NCBI GenBank assembly: GCA_037783415.1
Contig: JAZGTN010000059.1
Span: 2,666,001-2,730,000 of the forward strand
Reading direction: 5' to 3'
Source: Leptasterias polaris
Lineage: Eukaryota; Echinodermata; Asteroidea; Forcipulatida; Asteriidae
DNA length: 64,000 nucleotides
The number at the start of each line of letters is the position of its first letter. The stretch's first letter is position 1. This document shows positions 12,825-24,556 of the stretch, one piece after another. Below the pieces are notes generated by a model, which saw only the letters and a list, made by a program, of their open reading frames with translations, did not search any database and had not been told where the DNA came from. The translations under genes were made by a program, and so were the position numbers.

Positions 12825-12995
12825 GATTTTCGTTTGAAATTAAACCACAAAACACCATGTTGAAAAATGCCTCTTGCTTTCTGTACTATCTATCAAATGC
12901 TTTGCTTCACTTTGATGAATTTTCTCTGCTCCACCAAAGATTGCAGTATATTTGTGTGCAGTGAACTCCACAAAATAAACTAAGCAAACTTTCAG

Positions 12996-13188
12996 ACAAT
13001 CCCGGCCAAAATGCTTGGGCCACCCATTTGCAACGTGACAATAAACACTTCCCCCGTGCAATAAACATTCCCTCCCCGTCCCCCCCGTTCAATGTTGATG
13101 GGAGCGCAGACCGTGCAATGAGAGCCAACATTGAAATGGGGCACGGGGGCCGTGGTGAGGGGGCCCAACGAGATATGGCCGGGATTGT
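12996..13188. mobile_element. Short MITE with CAATCCCGGCC ends, copy 2
   Basis: Near-identical to 11611-11801 across its length, including the internal AATGTTGATGGGAGCGC. The minus-strand sequence outside its left end (TCTGAAA) resembles the sequence right of copy 1, suggesting that the block between them was inverted or duplicated. Confidence 0.75.
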
Positions 13189-14139
13189 AGATAGGTCTTT
13201 ATCATGCATTGGTTTGTACACGGCGCTCTGCGGGCAAAACTGGGAATTTCATTTTCACAAAGTGACCAATCTGTTTAGGTATTATTTACTAATTAAAATA
13301 GTTGCAGAGATTAAATGAAATTGACAGTTCTGTATTAATAAAGTAGTCGGCTTTATTTTTGTCTTAAAAAATTATATACAAATAGTTAGCAGACCCCGAA
13401 ACAGCAGTTTGAAAAATAGTGCAACTTCATTCGTGATTTTCTCCAAACACGTTTTTTTATACTGTGTACGAGTTAGGTCGGTTCGTGGTACGCGCGACGA
13501 TTTGTAGAGAACTATCAATGTGTTTTAAATCTTGCAAATATTTTGATGATTTGTTATTTCCTAAACACATCTGTCACTTTGTGGAAATGAAAAATTCAAA
13601 CCACGTGTGTTTGGCACCATGCCTTGCTACCAGCGCTATGTGTTTCAATTGAACGGCCTAAAGTGGCGAATCATAGTACCTCATTTCATGGTTTATGCAA
13701 AATGTCAAATCTAATGATATGTTGGGTATGCTGATTAGTGTGACTACACAACTATACCCAGAGCTGCCAACAATTACACCTTGCAATCAGAAAGATTTTG
13801 TACAAGTATTGAGATACTTAGAATAACATTCAAAGTATTAAGTGAACAATGTTCATAATAGGAAGATTTTAAAATTTGTTCATCAGATTATGGAAAGATT
13901 TATTTATTTAAAGGGAACTTTCTGCAGAATCAAGCGTTGGCAGCTCTGTATTACCCGATATGTCCTGAAACTTTGCGATTTTTTTTGCGTTTTGACACAC
14001 AAGCTGACTTCGTGAAAATGGTATGAATTGTAGTATTCGTCTCCTAATGGCTTTTGACATACAAGACTTTGTTGAAAGAAATGCATCTCAAAAATTTCGC
14101 TAATAGTTGTTGAACCTACATGTTGAAACTGGTGCTCAC

Positions 14140-14242
14140 CTATTGATCGGGAAGACATCCTTGAATCTTGACACTGCAGCATACGCATCATGCATCTACT
14201 TTTGGAGAGGTTGACTTCATCTGACAATGGCATGTCTGTAGC
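14140..14242 (-). other. Exon-like unit C4 (left array)
   Basis: The minus strand reads ATDMPLSDEVNLSKSRCMMRMLQCQDSRMSSRSIG, with donor ATAG|GTGAGC. The usual GCATTTAG acceptor is displaced by a duplicated AAACAAAATTTAGATGC, so the acceptor may be CTACAG. The frame continues open into the intron to a 114-codon total, which is probably chance. Confidence 0.6.
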
Positions 14243-14768
14243 AAACAAAATTTAGATGCAAACAAAATTTAAAAATTGTTTTGTGAAAAGGGACTGTTGT
14301 AGTTTTTCCCTCAATTGCAGTAACAATTTGATAATGCTTTGACTATATCTAAATAGGGTGTCATACATGTAATCTCAATACACTTGTTTTATACCTTGTG
14401 GTTTTAAACAATACCCATGAAAGGGTAGATGGCCTTTTTTATCTCTTGCCTGTCCACTGGAGGTGAATTGTTTGGTAGGGATTCAGCGAATCTTTTTCAC
14501 AGCCAATGAGTTTTTGTAGCTGCAATAAATGTTACCAATGACTCAACTTCACTTGTAGTTGACATTAACTTTGTGAAAATGGTATGATTTGTAGTACTCG
14601 TTACCTAGTAGCTTTTGACATTCATAACATTACTTTTTTGAATGAAATACTGAATGTTTTTTAAGCCTTTTTTCAGTGGCTATTCTTGGGCCAAGATTGT
14701 AGAGAGTCTAAATAAGGAACCTTCGGGGCTATTAGTTGTTGAACCCACATGTTGAAACTGGTGCTTAC

Positions 14769-14869
14769 CTGTTGATGGGGAAGACATCGTGTTGTATCTG
14801 ACACTGGGCAGTGTGCATCTACTTTTGGAGAGGTAGACTTCATCTGACAATGACATGTCTGTAGCCAGC
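14769..14869 (-). other. Exon-like unit C3 (left array)
   Basis: This is the best preserved class C copy: 101 bp, minus strand, acceptor TTGCATTTAG and donor CAACAG|GTAAGC. It is fully open as LATDMSLSDEVYLSKSR followed by CTLPSVRYNTMSSPSTG. The length is not divisible by three, so tandem C units cannot simply be concatenated in frame. No known domain is recognised; the peptide is small, polar and serine-rich. Confidence 0.65.
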
Positions 14870-15263
14870 CTAAATGCAATCAAAATAAAATAATAAAAAT
14901 GTGAACGAGGTGTGTTGTTGTTTTTCTTCAATTGCAGCAATAGGTTGATAATGCTTTTACCATAAGAGGGCGCCACACAAGTAATCTCAAAACTTTTGCT
15001 TTGAACAATAAGCATAACAAAAAAGATGGCCCATGTTTTTTTCCCTTTTTTCCGCCCGTCCACTTTGGGGGTGTTTTTGTTTGTTTTGGTAATCAGTGAC
15101 GCATTCACTCTTTCCTTCTGTTTTTGGTGAATCTGTGTAATAAAACAGGCCTTCATAATGTTTTAACTAAATTGAAGTAAAAGCCAGAAAAAAGAAAAAC
15201 ATTATTTATAGGTGTTTTTTAAAGCCTTGTATCATCAAACTCAAAATGTATGGTTCAATTTAC

Positions 15264-15362
15264 CTGTTGAAGACATCCTTGAACCTTGATGATGGGAAGC
15301 ATGCGTTTCTACTTTTGGAGAGGTAGACTTCATCTGACAGTGACATGTCTGTAGCCCCTAGC
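15264..15362 (-). other. Exon-like unit C2 (left array)
   Basis: Minus strand; acceptor TGCATTTAG|GC and donor CAACAG|GTAAAT. The body contains ACATGTCACTGTCAGATGAAG and aligns throughout with C3. It sits about 0.5 kb from C3 in the tandem series. Confidence 0.6.
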
Positions 15363-15638
15363 CTAAATGCAATCAAAATAAAAACATTTTTGGTGAAAGG
15401 GGTGTATCATTTTTTTGGTTCATTTGCAACAAGATTTCCTAATGCTTTGACTATAAGAGGGTGCCACACAGGTAATATCCATACAATATCTTGTGGCTTA
15501 AAAAATAAGGATAATAAATTACAAAGATGGCCTATGGGATTCTGTAAAAGTTTTTGAAATGATGACTCAACTTCACAACAACTTTCACAAAGTAATGGGC
15601 AATGAGAAAAATTAAGGTTGAAGTTGAACTATTATGTC

Positions 15639-15706
15639 AAGCTCAGTGGTCTAGCGGTAAGACATCTGCTCTAGAATGTCAAAGGTTGCGGGTTCATATC
15701 CAAGCC
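15639..15706 (+). repeat. Intronic tRNA-like module
   Basis: A-box TGGTCTAGCGG and B-box-like GGGTTCATATCC, spaced as in a tRNA, lie between C1 and C2. It is the same family as 11044-11110 and, in mirror orientation, 33101-33163 and 35029-35096. Confidence 0.7.
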
Positions 15707-15856
15707 TTTGACATACAAGACTTTATTGAATGTATCTGAATGTTCTAGTAAAGCCTTTTTTCAGGTGCTATATTGTTTGGCTAAGATTGTAGAAAGTTCA
15801 AAATAAGGAACATTTTGGGCTATTGTTGTTACACACATTTTGAAACTCGTGCTTAC

Positions 15857-15956
15857 CTGTTTTAAAAATGTTAATGGCACTGGGAAGCGTGCATCATGCA
15901 TACTTTTGGAGGGGTAGACTTCATCTGACAATGGCATGTCTGTAGCTAGACCCAGC
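15857..15956 (-). other. Exon-like unit C1 (left array, most upstream)
   Basis: Minus strand; acceptor GCATTTAG and donor AAACAG|GTAAGC. Open as ATDMPLSDEVYPSKSMHDARFPVPLTFLKQ. A small insertion (CTAGACC) sits near the acceptor. It is the first recognisable unit of the left array; no upstream promoter or initiating exon was identified. Confidence 0.55.
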
Positions 15957-15999
15957 CTAAATGCAAACAATATATAAAACATTTTAGTAAAAAGAGGCG

Positions 16000-17090
16000 C
16001 GTTGTAGTTTTCCTTTTATTGCACTAACTTGCAACGCTTTGACCATAAGAAATCTAACAGGGCGCCATACAATACAAACAAGTATTCTCAAAACACTTGT
16101 TTTTATATCTTCTGGTTTTAAACAAAACTCTTTTTTCCTCCCCTATAAAAAAATATTGGGTGGGGATTCAGTAACTATAATTGTTCCAATTTTTTCCACA
16201 TTCACAGTAAAATGTTCTGGTCTAATTAGAGACAGCTACTGTTATTACGGCTCTAAAGTTCTTGAGGCATTGACTCAATTTCACTTGTAGTGGGCCTAGG
16301 CCTTAACTATTTGGTTTATTTTAACAGTACACTGTAGCAAGTGAATCTGACGTTACTGATTAATGGTTTTTGACAGGGCCCAAGGAGTGCAATAAAGAGT
16401 CCAGTTTAGAGACATCAGTGCTAAAAACTGTCGAACCATAGAGGTTCTACCTCCACTGACCATGGTCAAATGCACATGTTGAAACTGGCACTCAATCCCA
16501 TGATATAACGTGAACAAAATTGGAATCCCAACTTGTGTCCCCAGCCAAGAGAAAGTTTTAATTAAGTGAGATTGTACACAAACAAATATAGCTTCAAAAC
16601 AATTTAATACATTTTTCCTCAAATTTTGGCAAAAAATGTGGTTTTTGTGCACAATCTGTCGATTTGGCCAAATTGTGCGCAAGATGCAGATTGTGCAAAT
16701 CCACAGAATGCGCAACGCCATCAGCTGGCCGGGCTGTGAGCAGAGCAGATGCAATTTTTTTTTCTGCAGCATACTTTGTCAATACAGTCAACAGTTAAGG
16801 GATAGGCTGTTCTTCCGCGTAAAGCAACCATTGAAATCTTCCCACCCTCACTCCGCCCACAGCCCAGCCGACTGATGACATCAATTTGATTGGCATGATT
16901 GGAATCAATCCAAAATGGCGGCGCTCAGTACACATCGTGGAAAGTAATACGGAGTAGGTTGCACAATTATTGTTTTGAAAAATCTTGTTAAACAATTTAT
17001 GAAATAAAACAGTATCTAATTTACTCAAATGTGATATTCCTTTTTGTAAAAATTAGTGAAAAGGTGGTGGCACGATACGGAAATTTTTCC
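16000..17090. other. Non-coding interval, no gene seen
   Basis: AT-rich sequence with a CpG-containing patch near 16800-16930 (GCCATTTTGGATTG on the minus strand, a word common near promoters). Open frames are short and unsupported. A promoter of the left array could lie here, but I see no defined element. Confidence 0.4.
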
Positions 17091-17099
17091 ATTTGTTTG

Positions 17100-17300
17100 A
17101 ACATCCAAAACACACAAGGCAAGCTATAATTATAAGTATAATAGGCCGTACGGTGTAAACGAAAAGATGCCTGGAAAATGATTTCCGTTCCGACCCCCGT
17201 GGGTCTACTTTTTGAAGGTATATTTTGTGAGTTGTAGACATACTAAACACTATACTAAAAGTTCTCCAAAAAATATCCAGTCAAATTTGCAAAAACATGC
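17100..17300. repeat. Inverted-repeat arm flanking the LINE (left)
   Basis: ATAGGCCGTACGG, TCCGTTCCGACCCC, GTGGGTCTA and AGTTCTCCA appear here and, inverted in the same order, at 21330-21480. The paired positions sum to about 38620 throughout, giving a centre near 19310. This suggests a 4.4-kb fold-back or inverted duplication enclosing the LINE and SINE. Confidence 0.6.
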
Positions 17301-17813
17301 AAAGTTTGCTAAAAACGTTGTTGGGCGCAATCTGTGAAAATGCGCGCGCGCAATGTGCGAACTGAAGTCTTCCGACACACACAAATCAAATTGCGCGGCT
17401 GAGACACGGTATTGACCATGGGCAGCGCGCCGTATCGATTCCCCCCGTTGGTGTGTGGGCCGTAAAACATATTATAGGCCTATATCCTTTATTTTAAAAA
17501 AATTAAATAAATAAAATTGCGTCGCGTCCAACAACATCAATTGTGTGGTTTAGGCCATGTTTAAAACTGTAGGCCTATTTCTCAAAAACTAGACTATCGT
17601 GTCTTTTTAACATCACTGAATGGTTAGCCATCAAAGTTTTGTGCCAAGAATAATTAAAGAGCTTAGTTTAAAAAATGTATAGGCTAGTCATTGAACAACA
17701 AGGATGGAATGATGAGTCGCTCCAATTATTGTCAACAAAATTAAGAAACTGACAGTTTTTTGTCTTATTCTTTTGACCTTTGATTTCTAATTAATAGGAT
17801 ACTTTTCCCCTAA

Positions 17814-19433
17814 AACACTATCACTGTTATTGCAAAAAAAAATATCACTTCTAAGAATGCTGAATGCTGGAAGTCCTATAAGACTCAGCGAAACCAGGTT
17901 AATGCACAAATCAAACGCAACAAGAAAAATCATTTTCATCAAGCCATCAAGTCCAGCAACAGTGACAGTGGTAAAATATGGAAACATCTGAGGCAACTCA
18001 TTCCAAGTAAATGTAATCATTGTAATATTGATAGCATTCGATCCAACACAGGTGAAGAAATTTCAGAGCCCACAATTATCGCTGAGGTAATTAATGATTA
18101 TTTTTCTAATGTTGGTTCAAACCTTGCCACTCAAATACCTGCTAGCAATGATCCACCAATGAGTAAGCTGAATGCTAAAGTCAGTGGTGAATTCCACCTT
18201 AAGCAAGTGAACGTTAGCTTTGTTTTAAAGTATATACGTGAATTATCGGCTGCTAAAGCTATTGGATGTGATAACTGTCCCGCTAAGCTGATCAAACTAG
18301 CTGCCCATGTGATTGCTGGTCCACTGGCATATTTGGTCAATCTGTCGCTTGATACGGGTAAATTCCCACGGAACTGGAAAACAGCAAGAGTCATCCCAAT
18401 TCATAAAGGGGGTGATATAAAGGAGCCGTGTAATTTCAGACCGATTTCAGTACTTCCAGTTTTCTCTAAGATACTCGAAAGAGCTGTTTTCAACCAGTTC
18501 TATGGTTATTTAAATGAAAATCAGCTTCTCCACACGAATCAATCCGGATTTCGACCGTTACATTCCACCTCTACAGCTCTTATTAACATCACTGATGACT
18601 GGTTGAGTAGTTTTGATAATGGTGATTTAGTTGGAGTGGTCATGCTTGATCTGAAAAAAGCATTTGATACGGTCGACCTTGATATCTTAATTAAAAAACT
18701 AAAGTGTTATGGAGTTAATGAAATAGGAATTAAATGGTTTACCAGTTACCTTAAAGGTCGCTCCCATTTCACTGCTGTAGGCGGGAATAACTCTAGCCCC
18801 CTCCCAGTTAAATGTGGAATCCCACAAGGATCCATTATTGGTCCACTGTTATTTATCATTTATATAAATGACCTGCCTTCACATGTATCTCACTGTAAAG
18901 TGAGCATGTATGCTGATGATACGGCCTTGTACTATGCCAGCAAAAACGAGACAGACCTTGTCTCTAAAATCAATGATGACATGGTTCAGGTCAGAAAATG
19001 GCTCGACACAAATAGACTGAGTCTAAATGTTGAGAAAACAGAATTTATTGTGCTGGGTACACGGTCGAGACTAAGAAGCATCACCAACATTGAAATGAAT
19101 GTAACCATAAATGGGATTCCACTTAAACGTGTGCGTTCATGTAAACATCTTGGAGTAATTGTTGATGAAAACCTGTCTTGGAATAATCACATCGAACATG
19201 TACGGAAAAAAGTACTAACAGGCCTGCATGTGATAAAAAAAGCTAGAAACGTTATTCCAACTAAGACCACCAAACTTCTGCACAATGCCATTGTTTCCCC
19301 TCACTTCGATTACTGTGATGTGGTATGGGGAAATTGTGGCATGACGCTAAAAACTAAACTCCAAAAACTCCAAAACAGATGTGCACGTACTGTTTTGAAA
19401 ACCAACCCTTGGGTTGAATGGGTCCTACCGTGA
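17814..19433 (+). pseudogene. Truncated LINE reverse transcriptase (CR1/L2-like, Jockey superfamily)
   Basis: An open frame from 17814 covers the region upstream of the RT plus the RT domain of a non-LTR retrotransposon. Counting from the ATG at 18159, the finger region NFRPISVLPVFSKILE is followed by QSGFRPLHSTSTAL, the first catalytic aspartate in LDLKKAFDTVD (about residue 170), CGIPQGS (219-225) and YADDT (251-255) with the catalytic aspartate pair, then the thumb with FIVLGTRSR and HLGVIVDENLSWNNHI. The 5' endonuclease region is missing and the C-terminus stops abruptly just before an (ATA)n tail, so the copy is 5'-truncated and probably 3'-deleted. The retained frame suggests fairly recent insertion. 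Clade placement by eye is tentative. Confidence 0.9.
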
Positions 19434-19447
19434 TTAAATAAAACGTA

Positions 19448-19466
19448 TAATAATAATAATAATAAG
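19448..19466 (+). repeat. (TAA)n tail of the LINE
   Basis: A short ATAATAATAATAATAA run follows directly after the RT stop codon and AATAAAACGT. Such trinucleotide tails are typical of CR1/L2/I-type LINE 3' ends. Confidence 0.8.
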
Positions 19467-19776
19467 GCCTAAGGTAAACTATAAAAAATTAAAATAAAAT
19501 AAAATTTAAAAAAGGGGGAAATGTTTGTTTTATTAAGTTAAAACATTCCCCTTTACCACTTATAACCCCCTTTTCTGTGGAGGGTGCATGCAGACATCAA
19601 AGAAAAAGTATGTTTAACTATCGCCTTTTGACTTTTCGAGGGAGACCATTGTCGCCCACTGAAAACAACATCCATAGGATGGTTTTCAACGCTTTTCTGA
19701 TCATTTTTCTGTCGATGTCTCTCGCCGGAACACTATTAATGGGCAGGAAAGTACCTATAGGCACACCGTCTCCCTT

Positions 19777-20173
19777 TTTCTCATGATCCTCCCTCCTTTC
19801 CGCCTCCCCCCTCCCACACACACCCCTTTCTTGTGGATTTTCCCTTACCAGGCCCGTAACTATAGGGGGTGAGCCGCTCATAGTATAATTTTCTTTGTTC
19901 ATCCCAAAATCATTAAAAATTTACCCAGTCAAATTCCCTTGTGGTGAATTCAATATCTGGCTGCAGCTTCCCAGGTTGTATCGTACTTGGATGTGATCCC
20001 TGGCTACACTTTTTGAATAGCTTCTGACTGGTAACCCCCCAACAAGGATAATTATTGACAAAATAGGGAGACGGCCAACATAGGTCTAGATAGCTCAGTT
20101 GGTAGAGCGCCGCCACGTTAATCCGGAGGTCGTTGGTTCAAATTCCACTCTAGCTAGTACATTTGTTTTGTTC
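19777..20173 (+). repeat. 397-bp block with SINE, copy 1
   Basis: Apparently identical to 22727-23123, offset exactly 2950 bp. Both copies encode the same chance 67-codon minus-strand frame. The block holds the end of one SINE body (AAAATTTACCCAGTCAAATT), then GGGAGACGGCCAACATAG and a tRNA-like head. The copy at 22727 is inside a TTAA-flanked element, so one was probably copied recently from the other. Confidence 0.9.
20087..20160 (+). repeat. tRNA-derived SINE head
   Basis: TAGCTCAGTTGGTAGAGC (D-arm and A-box) and GGTTCAAATTCC (B-box) are spaced as in a tRNA. The anticodon stem is mismatched and the acceptor stem imperfect, so it should not fold as a functional tRNA. The tail AAAATTTACCCAGTCAG follows at about 20190-20207. 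Confidence 0.8.
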
Positions 20174-20179
20174 CACCCA

Positions 20180-21300
20180 AACTCGTTTAAAATTTACCCA
20201 GTCAGTTTCCCTTATGGTTTATCATTTGATAAAAAAATTAATAAATAAATAAAAAAGCATCAATAAAAAGGCATAAATAAATAATTTAAAAACCCACCAA
20301 GATCAAAAAAGGAAGAAAAAGTCCACACAAAATGTAAAAAAATGGTGCCCTCAAAAAACCCAAACAAAAACTAACAAATTTACAAAATTGGCTGGAATTG
20401 GGCCTTCATTATCAAAAAAGTAAAAATCCAGCGCCCCCACCCCCTCCCTCTCGTCGACGGGCGCTGCTAATTTATAACGTGCCGATGTCCTTTTCTTTCA
20501 TATTCGCCCCCCCCCCCCCAAAAAAAATATTAATAATAAATAAAGATAACAATAAAATAAAATAGATAAATAAAAAAAAAAAAAAAATCGCCCCCCCCCC
20601 CAAAAAGGGTTAGAAGAATAATTTATTTTACAGGCCTGCCCCTAACAATTGTTTTTGTATCCCCTAACAATTGTTTTTGTATCCCCCACCCTCTTTAGAA
20701 CTGTATATAGGCCCTATGATGACGCCTCATTTCTTCAAGCTTGCCTTAATACATGATTCTCACTCGACACGGGGAGAAGCTACATTTTTTTTAATTTACA
20801 AACATTTATTATTTATTTAACATTTATTTACATTGAACATTTTAACTGCGTTACGGTCCTATTTTCTTTGCATGTCCTTGTTCTCTAATAAAAATTAGCG
20901 CATGAGGTCCTTTATGCACTGTATGCTGTATAGGCCTATATCGAGTACGGGGCCTACTATCAAAAGATGCTGTGTTTTTCGTGATCTCACACACATGATC
21001 TCATCTCATGACGACGCGCTTGAACACGGCCTCATGCATGATTTTACTCTTCCCTGAAAATATATTGTGCTTTCTCAGCTTTGACAGATTTTAGGTGAAC
21101 AAAACACTTCGGATTTATCACGGAGTCTTTCTCACCCGAGCGAGGCATGGGCGCCGCCATGTTTGTTTTTGGGTGTCACATGACGTGTGACCTAGGATGT
21201 GATTGGCGAATTTAGATCACATGGTGACTGTGCGCAGGTGTTTCAAATAAAATGTAACGAGCCGACGTATCACAACCGTAAACAGTGTTCGATCGCTGTC
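20180..21300. other. Low-complexity interval, no gene seen
   Basis: Runs of A/T (AATAAATAAATAAA), poly-C with poly-A (20505-20600), and a duplicated CCCCTAACAATTGTTTTTGTAT at about 20640-20680. The 21150-21300 part is CpG-richer and holds CGCCGCCATG. No open frame with family features. Confidence 0.5.
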
Positions 21301-21329
21301 GATTATCTAGTGCAATGTTTGGTCGATAA

Positions 21330-21480
21330 TTTCTCAAATTTGACTGGCGTTTTTGTGGAGAACTTTCGGAATCGTAATCTCCAGCAATTACTCTGTTAAA
21401 AACTGTACAGTTATCTTAGACCCACAGGGGTCGGAACGGGACGACAAGATACAGTTTACCCCGTATGGCCTATAAGAGCT
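21330..21480. repeat. Inverted-repeat arm flanking the LINE (right)
   Basis: Partner of 17100-17300 in reverse orientation: AATTTGACTGG, GGAGAACTTTC, TAGACCCACAGGGGTCGG and CCGTATGGCCTATA. Confidence 0.6.
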
Positions 21481-22726
21481 AGGCGAACACATTTAGCTGG
21501 TTTAAACCGCCGACTGGCCCGTAGGGAATGCGCTTTGAAATGCTTCGCAATACAGTCGTTTGACCAGTTCTGGATCACTTTTTGAATTCACGATGTTTTT
21601 GTTGCATTCTCTTTAACATTTTAAACAAACAAAAGTCGATCAGTTTACCTACACATGTCATAACATTCACCAAGTATCCATTGGCAAAAAATAAGTAATA
21701 CTTTTGAAGTGGCTTCGAGAACAGTATCGTCACCCGTTTGACCAGTTCTGGATCGGTTGATTCTATTCCGAATCAGTAGTGCGCCCTCTATTGCAAACCA
21801 ATACTCCCAATCCCATTCATAAAACTGAAAATACATGCAACGGTATCGACGGCTGTTGGATGAAGTACATAGTTTTACATTCCTTGAAATATAAAAATGC
21901 ACGCTTCCAGTGCAACTTAAAATGACAAACTTTCTACAACAGCCGTATGATTTTAACTAACTGAGTGCGCCACCATTTGACACACCAACATATTGAGTGA
22001 TCCGGAACTGGGCAAGGGTACGATGCCTCCCAACAAATTTCGGTAATTTAATCTCATAAAAAAAAAAAAATGCCTGCTCAGTATTTACGTGAAATATTGT
22101 TTACACATTCTTACCATTTTACATAAATTTTATTCACCCTGGCATTCAAATTTGAAAGGTGAGAAGTTTTAACAGCGTTTTTCAACCAACATTTTGGGGC
22201 GTAAATAATGATCATTATCGCCAACAAACTTCAGAAAAATTACCATAATTTATTTGTCGATGATGTTGGTCACCTTATTTTGGGTTTGTTGGTTTATTGG
22301 ATGTTATTATTCGCATGTATCAACATAATTTGGTAATGTGAGAAGTAATATAATTACATGTATATGATTGTTGCAAAGTTTAAAGGGACACACCGGCTTC
22401 GTTGGGCTATTTTGGCTACAAAATAGACTAAAACATGACTCCAAAGGTCTTCCAGGAATGGAGAAGAACGGTTCCTAAAAGAAACCATCAATTTTGGTAG
22501 TTTTTGAGCATTTTTCAAAAAACGAAGGTCACATGGGTTATCCGAACCACTTTTTTGGTTCGGATAACCCTCGTGATCTTCGGAGTTAGTTTTACTTCCA
22601 GCCGTATAAAAATTAATTACTACACCGAATTCAACTCTGTTTTTTAACAAGAATTCATGAGTATTTGACAAACAAAAATAGTTATACAAGTTGTAAATAA
22701 TACAAAAAGTCGAACGTAAGATTTTA

Positions 22727-23123
22727 TTTCTCATGATCCTCCCTCCTTTCCGCCTCCCCCCTCCCACACACACCCCTTTCTTGTGGATTTTCCCTTACCA
22801 GGCCCGTAACTATAGGGGGTGAGCCGCTCATAGTATAATTTTCTTTGTTCATCCCAAAATCATTAAAAATTTACCCAGTCAAATTCCCTTGTGGTGAATT
22901 CAATATCTGGCTGCAGCTTCCCAGGTTGTATCGTACTTGGATGTGATCCCTGGCTACACTTTTTGAATAGCTTCTGACTGGTAACCCCCCAACAAGGATA
23001 ATTATTGACAAAATAGGGAGACGGCCAACATAGGTCTAGATAGCTCAGTTGGTAGAGCGCCGCCACGTTAATCCGGAGGTCGTTGGTTCAAATTCCACTC
23101 TAGCTAGTACATTTGTTTTGTTC
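22727..23123 (+). repeat. 397-bp block with SINE, copy 2
   Basis: Same sequence as 19777-20173, with the tRNA-like head at 23037-23110. Flanking sequence diverges exactly at both ends, so this is a discrete copy event rather than a longer segmental duplication. Confidence 0.9.
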
Positions 23124-23599
23124 AACCCAACGGAAGCGTGTCTTACAGTGCACAGCGTGGGGGCTATCTCTACACGTAACACGGGGCAGTCGAGTCGCTT
23201 GCGAGCAGAGTATCTCGGCAGTGCTAGCACGACAGAAACCCACTAGCCAAGAGATAGCTGTACCTGGAAGCTCATGAACATATGCGAGGGGTAGGGAGCC
23301 AGACCACAACTACGTTGTAGTTATCACAGGTTTGCTAGTCGGTACACCTCGCTGATCGAATCCGTTGTTTCAAAATCGCAACTTTTCAATGCTCTGTGTA
23401 CGTTTCTTGACCCGATTTGTGACAAACAATTCGAAAAAAACGAGCCCCCCCCCCAAAAAAAAACGGAGCCCTGATGATCTGATGAAGACAAGTGAAAAAG
23501 AAATTAAAAATCAAAAGGTGGGAACAAAAAGCCTCACTCGAAATTTATATTGCATCCCTCGACACACAAAATTCCAACAAAATCATTTCGTTTCCTCAA

Positions 23600-24060
23600 A
23601 ATATTATTTAATCCGATGAAAATATAATTTTGTCTCACAAAAAATTATTTTTCATTTTGTGAACGCAGTGTGTTTTTCTAGGAAACGAAATGATATTGTT
23701 TCTAGAAAATAGGTTCTCGTTCCCTTGAACACGCTTTCTTTCCCCCGAACTACAATTAAGTTCCCCAGAAATACGCTTTCGTTCCCTGAAGATACGCAGT
23801 AGTTTACTCGAAATATGATTTTGTTTGCAAAAAATACTTTCATTCGCTCGAAATACGCTTTCTTTCCCTCGAAAGGAGATTTCTTTCCCTAAAAAAAAGC
23901 TTTCGATTTTACGACTTTGAATTTATTGCCCGAAATATACTTTCATTCACCCAAAATATGCTTTCGCTCCCTAAAAATACGCTTTCGTTCTCTCGCTATG
24001 AGATTTTGTTCCCCAGAATTCCTCTTTCGTTCCCTCAAGATAGCTAATTTTGTTCCCCCA
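23600..24060. repeat. Diverged short tandem repeats (TTTCGTTCCC-type)
   Basis: Irregular units of 20-30 bp built on CGCTTTCGTTCCCTCGAAA recur about 15 times with substitutions. Short minus-strand frames here are by-products. Confidence 0.6.
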
Positions 24061-24099
24061 AGTCCAATCACACCAATTTGTTACATTCCTTTGTGATGT

Positions 24100-24235
24100 G
24101 AGGGGCGACTTTGAGAGGGGACGAGTTTGTATGTGAGGGGGCGACTTTGCTAGGGGGCGACTTTGTAGTTGGGGACTTTGTAGTTGGGTTGGGGACTTTG
24201 TAATTGGCGAGTTTGCAGGGGGGCGAGTTGACTGG
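24100..24235. repeat. GGGGCGACTTTG minisatellite
   Basis: About seven units of 18-25 bp containing GGGGCGACTTTG or GGGGACTTTGTAGTTG in tandem, within the TTAA-flanked element. Confidence 0.65.
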
Positions 24236-24556
24236 TTTCCGTGTCCGTTGTTTACACACACTTTCAGATGGATAACGTGGACTGGATCCTCATGCCTTGT
24301 CGTAGTAAAACACTTACATAAACAGAGCACCAGTCTACTTGCTACATTGCATATCATGTGTCCTGTAAATTTTACACTTGCAACGGCTGGAAAAGCGTAT
24401 AATATGGTGACCTTTGACCGCTTTTGTTTTTTTCGGTCCTTTCTCATTAAATTACGTGATATTTTTGTATAAACAAAATATAAAAACCATCTAGAAATAA
24501 TTGTCTTTGATTCTACATGACTAAATTACGTAAACAGGTAACCGGTGTGTCCCTTT

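Larger units (their letters stand above)
11190..13760. mobile_element. Degenerate fold-back/Tc1-like element in the left array
   Basis: The word CGTACCACGAACCGACCTAACT at the left (about 11285, and a variant at 11557) is found inverted at 13466-13490. A second inverted match pairs 11407-11500 (TATCATTAGATTTG) with 13660-13755. Inside are two copies of a 0.2-kb MITE and a remnant of a Tc1-type transposase. The inverted matches are not perfectly nested, so the element has been rearranged since insertion. Confidence 0.6.
8500..16000 (-). other. Left array of exon-like units (unrecognised gene family)
   Basis: Read on the minus strand from 15956 leftward, the order is C1, C2, C3, C4, C5, C6, A, B, then T beyond the inserted transposon. 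Units C1-C4 are spaced 0.5-0.6 kb apart and share intron sequence, so they arose by tandem duplication. The right array has the same four classes in mirror orientation, so the two arrays are head-to-head paralogues separated by about 15 kb of mobile DNA. Retained splice signals argue for a transcribed, spliced locus. Stops and unequal lengths argue against one long protein. I recognise no domain. Confidence 0.55.
22384..24554. mobile_element. TTAA-flanked DNA element nested in the mariner-type element
   Basis: It starts AGGGACACACCGG and ends CCGGTGTGTCCCT with TTAA on both sides (22380-22383, 24555-24558). TTAA target duplication is shared by piggyBac and Kolobok groups. Inside are a 14-bp hairpin around 22547-22582 (GGTTATCCGAACC and its complement), the second 397-bp SINE block, and degenerate tandem stretches. 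No transposase. Confidence 0.85.

Noticed and set aside
20087..20160. Functional tRNA gene (also 23037-23110 and the minus-strand copy near 33940-34005)
   Set aside because: Anticodon and acceptor stems are mismatched and a shared SINE tail follows; these are SINE heads.
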